DNA of 64,000 bases from Synechococcales cyanobacterium GL140_1_metabat_312 (GTDB taxonomy: Bacteria; Cyanobacteriota; Cyanobacteriia; Leptolyngbyales; Leptolyngbyaceae), in contig JANXWB010000041.1 in NCBI GenBank assembly GCA_025351345.1, positions 1 through 64,000 on the forward strand, written 5' to 3'. The position numbers and the translations under genes were made by a program. Every line of letters starts with the position of its first letter. The stretch's first letter is position 1. The notes below the pieces were generated by a model. The model worked only from the letters and a program-made list of their open reading frames with translations. It was not told where the DNA came from and made no database searches. Below are positions 1 to 8,989 of the stretch, piece by piece.

Positions 1-76
1 AGATTGTAACAGAATGGTTTACGATCGTTACTCGATATCATTGGTACATTGAGAGCAGGCGAAATCAGGAGACGGT

Positions 77-1066
77 ATGGCAGTTTATTTTTATTGGGGG
101 GAAGACACGTTTGCCCGCGATCGTGCAGTCCAAATGTTGCAATCGAAAACCTTAGATGAATCTTGGGCAAGTTTTAATTTAGACCGAATTGGCCCAGACT
201 ATGCGAATGGTGTGGTTCATGCCCTAAATCAAGCGATGACTCCGCCATTTGGTATGGGTGGACGGTTTATTTTGTTGAGTAATACAACCATAGGTCAGCG
301 GTGTAGCGAAGATGTGTTTGCGGAACTCGATCGGACTTTGGCCGTGATTCCTGATACAGCAACGCTTGTATTTACCAGTGATAGCAAACCGGATGGACGA
401 ATTAAATCAACTAAACTTCTACAAAAACACGCCAAGATTCAAGAATTCTCACCGATTCCACCCTGGAAGGGAGATCAATTGGCCCAACAAGTTCGTGATG
501 TAGCGGGAATGATTGGAGTGAAGCTCGATCGGGGGGCGGTGGACTATATGGTTGAGGCGGTGGGGAATAATACGCGTCAATTGCATAGTGAATTGGAAAA
601 AGTTAGATTGTATGCGGCGAGTTTGGGGACGATCGGGCCGTTGTCTGTTGCGACTATTGCGCCTTTGGTGACGGCAACTAGTCAAAATACATTGAAACTA
701 TTTGCGGCAATTCGGCAAGGGAAAACGGCAGAAGCTTTGGATATGTTGGCAGATTTAATTCGGCAAAATGAACCGACTCCCGTGATTGCGCGAACTTTGG
801 TGGGGCAGTTTCGACAGTATTTATGGGTGAAGTTGATGATTGAATCCGGTGAGCGAGATGATAGTGCGATCGCGGCAGCGGCTGAGATTAAGAATCCAAA
901 GCAGCTCTACTTTTTGCGCAAAGATATTGCTCCCATGTCTTTGGTTGCATTGCGAAAAACATTGCCATTGTTAATGGAATTAGAATATCAGCTTAAACGA
1001 ACGAGTGATGAGACTTCAGTTTTACAAGTCAAAACCATTGAGCTTTGTGAATTATTTGCTAGGTAA
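77..1066 (+). CDS. holA: DNA polymerase III subunit delta
   Basis: Delta subunit of the clamp-loader complex, which opens the beta sliding clamp and loads it on primed DNA. The 329 residues match the usual length of HolA. The N-terminus (YFYWGEDTFARDRAV) is the typical start of the HolA AAA-like domain, followed by the helical middle and the C-terminal collar region (about 210-329) with the QNEPTPVIARTLVGQFRQ stretch. As in the family, no functional Walker A motif is visible. The ATG has a good ribosome binding site (AGGAG, about 68-72). It stands alone, convergent with the SNF2 gene 30 bases away. Confidence 0.93.
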   Translation: MAVYFYWGEDTFARDRAVQMLQSKTLDESWASFNLDRIGPDYANGVVHALNQAMTPPFGMGGRFILLSNTTIGQRCSEDVFAELDRTLAVIPDTATLVFTSDSKPDGRIKSTKLLQKHAKIQEFSPIPPWKGDQLAQQVRDVAGMIGVKLDRGAVDYMVEAVGNNTRQLHSELEKVRLYAASLGTIGPLSVATIAPLVTATSQNTLKLFAAIRQGKTAEALDMLADLIRQNEPTPVIARTLVGQFRQYLWVKLMIESGERDDSAIAAAAEIKNPKQLYFLRKDIAPMSLVALRKTLPLLMELEYQLKRTSDETSVLQVKTIELCELFAR

Positions 1067-1098
1067 CAGCTTACTAGACAACAAGAGGGACTTAACGA

Positions 1099-4000
1099 TT
1101 ACCGTTCTTGAATCAAACTAATCAAAGCATCGGTTGTAATCTTGCTACTGAGTTCTGTACCTTCTAATAAGCTATCCGCTAGATCTCGTTTTTGTTGATG
1201 CAATTGAACAATCTTTTCCTCTATTGTATTCTTTGCCACAATTCGATAAATCGTCACCGGACGCACTTGTCCCATTCGGTGGGCACGATCGGAGGCTTGA
1301 TCTTCGACCGCTGGATTCCACCAAGGATCCATATGAATCACATAATCTGCCGCCGTCAGATTCAATCCTGTACCGCCCGCTTTCAAGCTGATTAGGAATA
1401 CATCACCAACGCCAGACTGGAAGGCATCAACTCGTTTTTTACGTTCTTTCATGGGCGTACTGCCATCAAGATATTGATAGGAAACATTGTTTTCCTCTAA
1501 ATAGGCCCGAATAAAGGCTAAATGGTCTACAAATTGACTAAATACTAACGCTTTATGATTGTTTTCTAAAAGCTCCGTGAGAACTTCTCCAAACATTTGA
1601 AGCTTGGCACTTGGGAGCGCTATTTCGGGCTTAACTAATTGGGTATTGCAGCAGGCGCGGCGCATTCGCATGATTTCGGCTAGGACTTGCAAATGCTTTT
1701 GTCCCGCCATCGCATCACTATTTTCAAGTTTAGCAATCGCTTCTCGTCTGAGTGCTTCATAGAACACCATTTCCGGTTGGCTGAGTTCTACTTCTAATGT
1801 GATTTCTGTGCGGGAGGGTAGTTCAGTTAGAACTTGATTTTTAGTACGACGTAGAATGAATGGCTGAATTAACTTACGAAGACGATCGCGCACTTGTTTA
1901 TCTTGTCCCCGCTCGATCGCATTCGCATAGGTCTGATTGAAATGATCCAGAGAACCCAATAATCCAGGATTGATAAACCGAAATAGGTTCCATAGTTCAC
2001 CTAAATGATTTTCAATGGGCGTTCCCGTCGTTAGCAATTTGAAATCTGCTTGTAAATTCATCGCGGCCTGCGATCGTTTGGTGGCGAAGTTTTTAATCGA
2101 TTGAGCTTCATCCAGAACAATCATTTGCCAATGCACTTTCGCAAGCATATCCGCGACTTCTTCTTGTTGCAGCAATCCATAACTACACACCACCAAATCA
2201 AAGGGCTTCAATTCATCAAGAACCGTCTGCCGTTTTCCGCCGCCAAATTGAATTGTATTCAGCGTCGGGGCAAACCGTTGGGCTTCACTCATCCAGTTCA
2301 TACAAACAGAGGTGGGAGCGATCGCGAGAATCGGTCCATCGGGCGCACGTTGCAACATGACAGCCAAGGTTTGCAAGGTCTTACCCAATCCCATATCATC
2401 GGCCAAACAGGCCCCTACGCCCCATTTAGAAAGCCGAGACATCCACGTAAAACCTTCCACCTGATAGTCACGCAATTCAGCTTGTAAGGTTGAGGGTAAT
2501 TTTGGCTCGTAGGTTCGCAAGGATTGAATGGTGGCCATTTGGTCTTTCCAAGCTTTGTCCGCTTCCACACTGCCCATGCCCTCGATCCAATCTTCCATGG
2601 CGAGCGCGGCAAGTTTGTTGAATCGAATTCCTTTTCCATGACTTTCAGAATAGGCGCGCATTTCTTCTAGACGACGGCGAAATTCTTGGGTTAAGGCTAA
2701 AAATTGACCTTCACCTAAAGAAATAAACCGTCCGGTTGATTGATCTAACAGTTTTAATAGCGCTTGCATTTCAATGACGCTACCGTCCGGAAGTATCAAT
2801 TCACCATTCAGATTGAACCATTCATTTTGGGTTTTGAGTTTGATATGAAAATTATTTTGATCGACCGTTTGCTTAACCCGCATTTTCTCGCCTTGGGGCC
2901 ATTCTAAAATCACCCGATCGCCCAATGCCTGTAATTCCAGCAGCAGTTCTAACGAAGCTTCTGGGGTATCAATCACCCATTCTCCATCAGACTCTTCCCA
3001 CCCTAAGAGTGCCGGACATTCCTTGATAATCTCCTTTGCTAGCCTCTTTTCGTCTTTAAGTTTACGAGTCGTTTGTAATCGTTTCCCGCCTACCTCTGCA
3101 ATCACGTTTTCACCGCCGCTGCCGGGACGATAGTAGGTACCACCTTGTCCAAACGGTGACGATAATAGGGTCATTCGTAATCCCGAACCGGAGGGAAGAA
3201 GATGAACATGAGGAGTCATTAATGCCACCACTTCTTCCGCATCTGAAATATCCCCGCCAATGTCTGAATGCACCGTGACTAAGCCAGATACTCCCCCGAT
3301 CGCAGCTAATACTTTATCTTTGGCTGATTCTGGAACTTCTAAGCGATTTTTGGTGCCGAGTAATTCACTAATGCGCCGATGTTCGGGAGTGATTTCAATG
3401 ACTTTGATGCGGGTGGGGGTTTCTTTACTGAGAACAACTTCAACACCATCGGGCAATTGGGGTTCAAATTGTAATACTAGTTTTGCGCCCTTTTTCTTAA
3501 TCACTCGCAATTCAGGAGATCCCTTGACCAATTCAACTGCAATTCCAGGCGAACTTTCCCAATATACCGAGGGATGGCCCACTAATGAGATAAAGACCCG
3601 ATCGTCAAAACAATAGTCTACTTTGCCATAGTAGTTATAACGATTTTGGGCATAGCTGGTTGTAATGTGAGCGCATACTTGCAAATCGTGAGGGGTTAAA
3701 TAGGGAAATTCAGCAGGTGCGGCTTGCAAACGTTTTAAGGCGATCGGACGACCTTTATTCCAAACCCCTTTTGCATTCTGGGATTGTTCACGGGGTTGCA
3801 GCGAACTACTGTCTAAACTTGTCAAAGTCCAAATTAATCGTGTAGTTTGATTTTTAGAGCCTGTGGTTACAGCGGATTGGGTGAGATTTGCTAGAGCATT
3901 TAGGCAAAGTTCCCATGCCTCTTGAGCATCAAGAATAGGCGCGATCGGTTGATACTGTGTCCCCTCTCGCAGAATATCGGCGGCCTGAGACCAATCCCGC

Positions 4001-5322
4001 GTTGAATCTAGTTTGGCCAAGAGTTCTGCTGTTTCCATTGTGAACCACAAGTATCCGGCACTTCGAGTCCGCGAAATAAAATCTTGAAGCGGGACCACCA
4101 GACGCGATCGGGCCGCATCGACATCCGCCCAATACATACATAAGGCTGGAATTAGAACATCCCAAGGGGTATCTGGATATTCTAAATCTGCGGCAAACAG
4201 AATCGTTTTTTTAGCTAGTGAACCTTGTTTAAATTGTAAAAATGCTTCTAGAATTCCATAGGTATTTGCAAAAATCCCTTTTTGTTTACGACCCATTCCA
4301 CAGTATTCCAGCGCTTCTTGAAATGACTCGTGGGAACCTTCTTGAAGCAATGCAAGAATGAAAAGTAGTCCCATTTCATCATTAAAAAAAATCTTACGTT
4401 TTCCGAGAATCTTACGGTGTATTGCTAAACAATCTCGATAGTGGATTAATGCCGGAATTAGCCGTCCTTCTAGAAAATCGATCGCGGCTTTTAAAGGATA
4501 GCCATTGTGTTCAGGTGGTACTTTAAAACCAGCCATAGTCTTTATGACTTCTTCAATTTCACCACAGCCCAGCATTAACCGACAATATAACAATCGTTTC
4601 CAATCTAATACCTCAGGCTTTAGACACTCTTGCCGCAATAACTCAATTACGTCTTCCGCTGGGAGCAAATCCTGCATTGAATTTTCTAATACCGCCTTCA
4701 ATACCCGATCGTACCAATCCGGCGACAGCCGCCTCATCCACGCAGCATCACAAGGATTATTTGCAAATCCGGCAATACAAATAGAAGGCGTTAGAACTTG
4801 TCTAACTGAACTATAGGCATAGTATTCATCAAATAACTTATCAAGCGCCAAAACCGGATCTTGACGATATAAAACAATCCGAACTTCTCGTAAAAATCGC
4901 CCTTCACTATTAAAATATCGAGTCCCTCCACTAAATCTTGTTGTGACAGGCAAGTAGTGGTACATCGCTTCCACCATTGAGGCAAAGCGCTTTTCAACAA
5001 CAGCATCCCGTGTGGCAATTTCTCGAATTAAATGGGGGCACTGCACACCCATCATTGTTGTTTCTAATAGCTCTTTGTGAATAAGAGACAGGAGCATTTG
5101 GTCATTGAATGATTTGGATGAAAACGGGCGGCCTGACGCGTCCCGAATGCCTATACGATCGGCACAGGATAGTAATGTCGCACGGGGCAGTGGTTCACAA
5201 ATGACTGAAGCAAGCTGAATTAACTTTTGTGCCCGCTCGTCCAATCCTTGATACAACTCAAGCAGTACTGCGCGATGTTCTGCAATTGATTCAGGAGAAG
5301 ATACCATGGAACAAAAAATCAT
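1099..5322 (-). CDS. Giant SNF2-family helicase-like ATPase
   Basis: Double-stranded-DNA-dependent ATPase/translocase of superfamily 2; 1407 residues. The last third, from about residue 940, is a complete SNF2 motor: Walker A in DDMGLGKTLQTLAVML, DEAQ box in IVLDEAQSIKN, motif III in LLTTGTPIENHLGELW, then the C-terminal RecA-like lobe with LVFSQFVDHL and motifs V-VI (GGTGLNLTAADYV, DRAHRMGQ). The first 900 residues are a long helical and beta-rich region that I cannot assign to a domain. A second possible ATG lies five codons in (5307). The partner and target are unknown. No methyltransferase, nuclease or phospholipase gene of a known SNF2-containing defence system lies next to it, so a repair or chromatin-remodelling role is as likely as defence. 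Confidence 0.9.
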   Translation of the reverse strand: MIFCSMVSSPESIAEHRAVLLELYQGLDERAQKLIQLASVICEPLPRATLLSCADRIGIRDASGRPFSSKSFNDQMLLSLIHKELLETTMMGVQCPHLIREIATRDAVVEKRFASMVEAMYHYLPVTTRFSGGTRYFNSEGRFLREVRIVLYRQDPVLALDKLFDEYYAYSSVRQVLTPSICIAGFANNPCDAAWMRRLSPDWYDRVLKAVLENSMQDLLPAEDVIELLRQECLKPEVLDWKRLLYCRLMLGCGEIEEVIKTMAGFKVPPEHNGYPLKAAIDFLEGRLIPALIHYRDCLAIHRKILGKRKIFFNDEMGLLFILALLQEGSHESFQEALEYCGMGRKQKGIFANTYGILEAFLQFKQGSLAKKTILFAADLEYPDTPWDVLIPALCMYWADVDAARSRLVVPLQDFISRTRSAGYLWFTMETAELLAKLDSTRDWSQAADILREGTQYQPIAPILDAQEAWELCLNALANLTQSAVTTGSKNQTTRLIWTLTSLDSSSLQPREQSQNAKGVWNKGRPIALKRLQAAPAEFPYLTPHDLQVCAHITTSYAQNRYNYYGKVDYCFDDRVFISLVGHPSVYWESSPGIAVELVKGSPELRVIKKKGAKLVLQFEPQLPDGVEVVLSKETPTRIKVIEITPEHRRISELLGTKNRLEVPESAKDKVLAAIGGVSGLVTVHSDIGGDISDAEEVVALMTPHVHLLPSGSGLRMTLLSSPFGQGGTYYRPGSGGENVIAEVGGKRLQTTRKLKDEKRLAKEIIKECPALLGWEESDGEWVIDTPEASLELLLELQALGDRVILEWPQGEKMRVKQTVDQNNFHIKLKTQNEWFNLNGELILPDGSVIEMQALLKLLDQSTGRFISLGEGQFLALTQEFRRRLEEMRAYSESHGKGIRFNKLAALAMEDWIEGMGSVEADKAWKDQMATIQSLRTYEPKLPSTLQAELRDYQVEGFTWMSRLSKWGVGACLADDMGLGKTLQTLAVMLQRAPDGPILAIAPTSVCMNWMSEAQRFAPTLNTIQFGGGKRQTVLDELKPFDLVVCSYGLLQQEEVADMLAKVHWQMIVLDEAQSIKNFATKRSQAAMNLQADFKLLTTGTPIENHLGELWNLFRFINPGLLGSLDHFNQTYANAIERGQDKQVRDRLRKLIQPFILRRTKNQVLTELPSRTEITLEVELSQPEMVFYEALRREAIAKLENSDAMAGQKHLQVLAEIMRMRRACCNTQLVKPEIALPSAKLQMFGEVLTELLENNHKALVFSQFVDHLAFIRAYLEENNVSYQYLDGSTPMKERKKRVDAFQSGVGDVFLISLKAGGTGLNLTAADYVIHMDPWWNPAVEDQASDRAHRMGQVRPVTIYRIVAKNTIEEKIVQLHQQKRDLADSLLEGTELSSKITTDALISLIQER

Positions 5323-5394
5323 GTGAAAACAGTTCTAGGATCATAGCCTATCTTCTCCAAACGTGAATCCTTCAAGCCCTTGATCTTCTAAGCC

Positions 5395-6177
5395 CTACCA
5401 AGGCAATCGCGTCCCATCCCAGGAGAAAAATTCGCCGCTATCTTCTAGAGTCAAGTCGGCCATCACCTTAGAAAGTTGCTCCACACAGCGATCGACCGAA
5501 AACAATTTCTCCGGAGAAACATTACGCTGAAACGGCTGAGAAAGTCTGGTGTCGGTGGTTCCAGGATGGAGTACAACAACAATCGTACCTTTACAAGTGC
5601 GGCGATATTCTAGGGCGATACTTTTCATAAACATATTCAAAGCCGCTTTAGACGCGCGATAGCCATACCAGCCGCCTAATTGATTGTCACCAATGCTACC
5701 GACTTTCGCTGATAATGTGGCAAAAATAACTCGATCGGTCTGCTTTAGCAATGGCACCAAATGTTTGGCCAACAAAATAGAAGCAATACTATTAACTTGA
5801 AAATAGGTCATGAGATTAGTCGCATCAATTTGGCGTAGGCTTTTTTCGGGTTGCAGGTCACCTTGATGCAACAGGCCAACACAATTAATGACCTGAGTCA
5901 ACGATCGGCCCGACTCCTTCAATTCTTGACCAATAACAAGTAGACAGGCTTCGATTTGAGACTCTTCAGTAACATCTAATGCCAACAGCCGAAGACGAGG
6001 TTCATGCTCTGCCAAACTAAATAATTCCACTGCTGAGTCCCGATCGCGATAGGTACCATAGATCCAACTCACTGAATTATCTGCCAAAAGACGCTTGACA
6101 AATCCCAGCCCAATACCTCGATTCGCACCCAACACGAGCGTCGCAGCCGGGACCATTGATTTGATTACAGATTCCAT
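5395..6177 (-). CDS. Short-chain dehydrogenase/reductase
   Basis: NAD(P)-dependent oxidoreductase of the SDR superfamily, with a Rossmann fold. Visible are the nucleotide-binding glycine motif GANRGIG near the N-terminus, the NVG-like stretch VINCVGLLH, the catalytic Tyr-Lys pair in YGYRASKAALNMFM and the following HPGTTDTRL loop. It most resembles the C-factor/sniffer-like SDRs, whose substrates are usually unknown. The reading frame extends three codons upstream to a TTG at 6186, but the ATG at 6177 is the more natural start. It follows the SNF2 gene in the same direction, with 72 bases between. Confidence 0.85.
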   Translation of the reverse strand: MESVIKSMVPAATLVLGANRGIGLGFVKRLLADNSVSWIYGTYRDRDSAVELFSLAEHEPRLRLLALDVTEESQIEACLLVIGQELKESGRSLTQVINCVGLLHQGDLQPEKSLRQIDATNLMTYFQVNSIASILLAKHLVPLLKQTDRVIFATLSAKVGSIGDNQLGGWYGYRASKAALNMFMKSIALEYRRTCKGTIVVVLHPGTTDTRLSQPFQRNVSPEKLFSVDRCVEQLSKVMADLTLEDSGEFFSWDGTRLPW

Positions 6178-6591
6178 ACTTGGCAATTAATTTGTTGAAG
6201 GATAAATATAAGAATTTACACTTTCACAAATACCATGAAATATACGGGTTTCAGACCTATTTCGATCGAAAATATCACCCTAAAAATAGCTACACTACCC
6301 ACCAGTTGTAAAGAATTATGTATACCTTAAAACATTAATCTTCGGTGAACGTTAGTCGTGTCAAAATTAAACATTATAAAATTAGCATAGCCTTTAAGAT
6401 ACATGATCCCGTAGAAGTCCATTACCTTTGGATTTTCCGACCCTCTACTAAATTGGACCCTTATATGAGTCCACTTATCTTCCATAAATCATTATTCATA
6501 GATGACTCCCTCTAATTTGAGATCGTCGTACATAAGTGATCTGTAGCCTTCTTTGCTAGGGGCTATATATGGTTGGGATTTGAGGACTGAT
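6178..6591. other. Intergenic region between divergent genes
   Basis: About 410 bases between the divergent SDR and NYN genes. It is AT-rich and must carry both promoters. No convincing -35/-10 pair, riboswitch or RNA gene was recognised, and no open frame here looks coding. Confidence 0.5.
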
Positions 6592-7134
6592 ATGTCGGAA
6601 CGGACTCGTAAAAATGGCATCTCCGACGATCGAATGAATTGTGCTGTGGTGTTGATTGATGGTGGAAGCCTGTTTCGTGCAGCAACCCAATTAAATTTGG
6701 AGATCGATTATGAAAAGTTGTTGCCTTGTTTGCTAAAAGGTCGGGATCTAGTTCGTGCTCTTTTCTACACAGGATTCAGCTCTGGAAATCTAAAGCAGGC
6801 TTCATTTCTTAAGTGGATGCGAAATAATGGCTATCGGGTCTTGCAAAAAGAGTTAGTCATTAATTCTGATGGAAGTCGTCGCGCTAATTTAGGAGTTGAG
6901 ATTGCTATTGACATGATGCAATTTGCAAGGGCTAATGACAAAATTGGAGTCATTATTTTAGTAAGTCATAACAATGACCTAGCTTATGTTGCTCAAAAAA
7001 TATCAAGCCAGGGATTGCAATTAGAAATTGTTAGTTTGAAGTCTTTAGTGCATGAGTCATTACTTAGCTATGCCGATCGGTTTGTTGATCTAGAGAGTAT
7101 TAAAAGTGACATTCGCAAATCTTCTAATATTTGA
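6592..7134 (+). CDS. LabA-like NYN protein with degenerate active site
   Basis: A 180-residue NYN/PIN-like protein (LabA/DUF88 family), paralogous to the gene at 7348-7983. Shared blocks are IDGGSLFRAATQL / IDGSNLFYAAFQL, the LEIDYEKLL block, FLKWMRNNGYRV and the SSQGLQLEIVSLKSL block. Acidic positions expected in the metal site have changed: NLDVEIAVDM is NLGVEIAIDM here, and the SGDGDL motif is SHNNDL. The first Asp (IDG) is kept. The ATG at 6592 has GAGGA five bases before it; the frame runs upstream to a TTG at 6553 without a ribosome binding site. It probably folds like LabA but may not cleave RNA. A regulatory or partner role is an inference. Confidence 0.82.
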   Translation: MSERTRKNGISDDRMNCAVVLIDGGSLFRAATQLNLEIDYEKLLPCLLKGRDLVRALFYTGFSSGNLKQASFLKWMRNNGYRVLQKELVINSDGSRRANLGVEIAIDMMQFARANDKIGVIILVSHNNDLAYVAQKISSQGLQLEIVSLKSLVHESLLSYADRFVDLESIKSDIRKSSNI

Positions 7135-7212
7135 TGAGAGTCTAGGGGAAATGAGAATTGAGACTAGCTTCTGATTGAAAATTTGGATACTTCAAATCTT
7201 GCCGTTAAGCTG

Positions 7213-7282
7213 AGGGCACAGAAGGGAATATTCCTACAGATCCGGGTTCCAGATGCTGTAGAGGGATCGCTCACTGTGCCCT
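7213..7282. repeat. Long imperfect hairpin between convergent NYN genes
   Basis: Nested inverted repeats: AGGGCACAG (7213-7221) with CTGTGCCCT (7274-7282); CTACAG (7234-7239) with CTGTAG (7256-7261); and at the tip ATCCGG-GTT-CCAGAT with one mismatch. It lies in the 213-base gap between two convergent genes. A bidirectional terminator would fit the position, but no T-run follows either side, so a structured RNA or a REP-like element is also possible. Confidence 0.5.
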
Positions 7283-7347
7283 AAACCAACGCAATAATTT
7301 CATGCATTTCTCTAGATTATTAAATGCCTATTCCTAAGACTATTATC

Positions 7348-7983
7348 TTAGACTCCTAAGGTCTTAGAAATACTTCGTTGGATTTTGTATAAATCAGTAT
7401 ATCTATCAGCCACATTAATCAATTGATCGCTGGTCATACTGCGTAAACTAACCACTTCAACTTGGACCCCTTGAGAAGAGATAGAATCCAAAGCATAGAA
7501 CAAGTCTCCATCACCGCTTAACAATGTTATGGATTGACAATACTCGGCCATAGTGATCATATCAACCGCAATTTCGACATCTAAGTTAGCCTTTTTTGTT
7601 CCATCCGAAGTCTTAACTAACTCTTTTGTCACAACCCGATAACCATTGTGGCGCATCCACATTAGAAATCCTTTTTGTTTAGCGTTATCGGGATCAACCC
7701 CTGTATAGAAATAGGCTCTCAATAATCGCCGATCGCCGACGAGTTGTTTTAATAGTTTTTCATAATCGACCTCTATACCCAGTTGAAATGCCGCGTAAAA
7801 TAGGTTCGATCCATCAATAAATACTGAAATTCGATCGGTTTTAGTGGTCTTTGAATGGCTTGGGTAATCAATCGTATCGGCTTCTGGCAACGTGTGGTAA
7901 GTCACGCCTCGCAATGGATTGGGTATGGTGGTCGCCGATCGACCAGATAGATCTTGCGATTCCAAACTTAACTTCTTCTGCAT
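7348..7983 (-). CDS. LabA-like NYN domain protein
   Basis: A 211-residue NYN-domain protein of the LabA/DUF88 family. In Synechococcus elongatus, LabA acts in negative feedback of the KaiC-dependent circadian output; many relatives are unstudied predicted RNases. The PIN-like acidic residues all appear present: FIDGSN, NLDVEIAVDM and LLSGDGDL. The N-terminal 45 residues are polar and probably disordered; the domain begins near residue 48 (RISVFIDGSNLFYAAF). It is convergent with its degenerate paralogue at 6592-7134. The circadian role is from family knowledge, not from this sequence. Confidence 0.85.
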   Translation of the reverse strand: MQKKLSLESQDLSGRSATTIPNPLRGVTYHTLPEADTIDYPSHSKTTKTDRISVFIDGSNLFYAAFQLGIEVDYEKLLKQLVGDRRLLRAYFYTGVDPDNAKQKGFLMWMRHNGYRVVTKELVKTSDGTKKANLDVEIAVDMITMAEYCQSITLLSGDGDLFYALDSISSQGVQVEVVSLRSMTSDQLINVADRYTDLYKIQRSISKTLGV

Positions 7984-8243
7984 TTAGAATTCACTCAGAT
8001 TCAGGCGAAGGACGACAAAAATAAGGTGCTTAAAGGAGTAGATGCAAAGGCGTGAATATCACGGAAAATCTTGGGATACGCAGATAGGGATTACCCGTAA
8101 GGCATCACAAAGGATCTATGATTTATAGGATTCTTTTAATACTAAAGAAATTCTTAACCAGTTGTCAACCCCCGCTATCAAGACCGCTTAAGCATTCTGT
8201 AGATCATGGTATTCGTTAATAACCCCTTCCACTTTTCAATATT

Positions 8244-8900
8244 TCATAGAAGTGATTCTAAAGTCGCCGCAACAACTTGATAGTTATTATCTTGACGAAG
8301 CTGTAATATTGCTGTTTTTGCACGATCGTCATTAAACGATCGCAATGCCAACGCCACATTACGTCGGACCGTCCAATCTTCATCAGTGACATGATTCACC
8401 AATTCCGCCAGAGCCTGTTCCGCATAGGGAGTATCCAGCAACATCGGCAACTGTTCGATGGCAGTCGATCGGACTGCTCCTTCTGTGGAATTGCTCGCAA
8501 TCAATGCAACTTCTAGAAACTCTGCTGGACAATTGAGATCCGGCAGGGCCAACACCACAGTCATTTGGGAAAGCCAATGTTGATCCTGATGAAAATGGTG
8601 AACCAAATGTGGCACTGCCACCGACCCAAACTTTGCCAATGCTCCGGCAGCTTCAGCTCGAATATTAGGATCAGCGTCTTCATCCATCACTTGTAAAAGT
8701 TTGGCAAATCCTTCATCAGAGCGCTTGTACCCCAACCCCATCATCACAAACGATCGGATAATCATTTCCGAGTCATCGGCTTGATTGAGCAAAATAGGAG
8801 CGGCAACCTCAGCATCAATGCCTCGAAGTGCAGTCAGCCCCCGCATCCGGACTTGAGGATCGCTGTCGCTGAGGCTGGCTTTAATTTCGTTAAGATTCAT
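8244..8900 (-). CDS. HEAT-repeat protein
   Basis: 218 residues made almost wholly of HEAT/PBS-lyase-type helical repeats. Recognisable units include SDPQVRMRGLTALRGI, DADPNIRAEAAGALAKFG and DEDWTVRRNVALALRSF. In cyanobacteria such proteins include phycobilin lyase subunits (CpcE type), NblB-like proteins and general scaffolds, but no lyase-specific feature or phycobilisome gene is visible here, so the client is unknown. There is no signal peptide and it is probably cytosolic. It lies 89 bases downstream of the ABC exporter gene on the same strand. Confidence 0.82.
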   Translation of the reverse strand: MNLNEIKASLSDSDPQVRMRGLTALRGIDAEVAAPILLNQADDSEMIIRSFVMMGLGYKRSDEGFAKLLQVMDEDADPNIRAEAAGALAKFGSVAVPHLVHHFHQDQHWLSQMTVVLALPDLNCPAEFLEVALIASNSTEGAVRSTAIEQLPMLLDTPYAEQALAELVNHVTDEDWTVRRNVALALRSFNDDRAKTAILQLRQDNNYQVVAATLESLL

Positions 8901-8989
8901 AGGAGTTCTCGAAATAATTGTGTAGGGTTGACGTTACAGCCATTAAGATTTGTAACAGTTGTGTATCACATCCTACATCAGATTTTTAC

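Noticed and set aside
1099-5322. SNF2 protein as part of a DISARM-like or other defence system
   Set aside because: No methyltransferase, phospholipase-type or other system-specific partner gene lies nearby, and the large SNF2 protein is a type that also occurs as a lone housekeeping protein.
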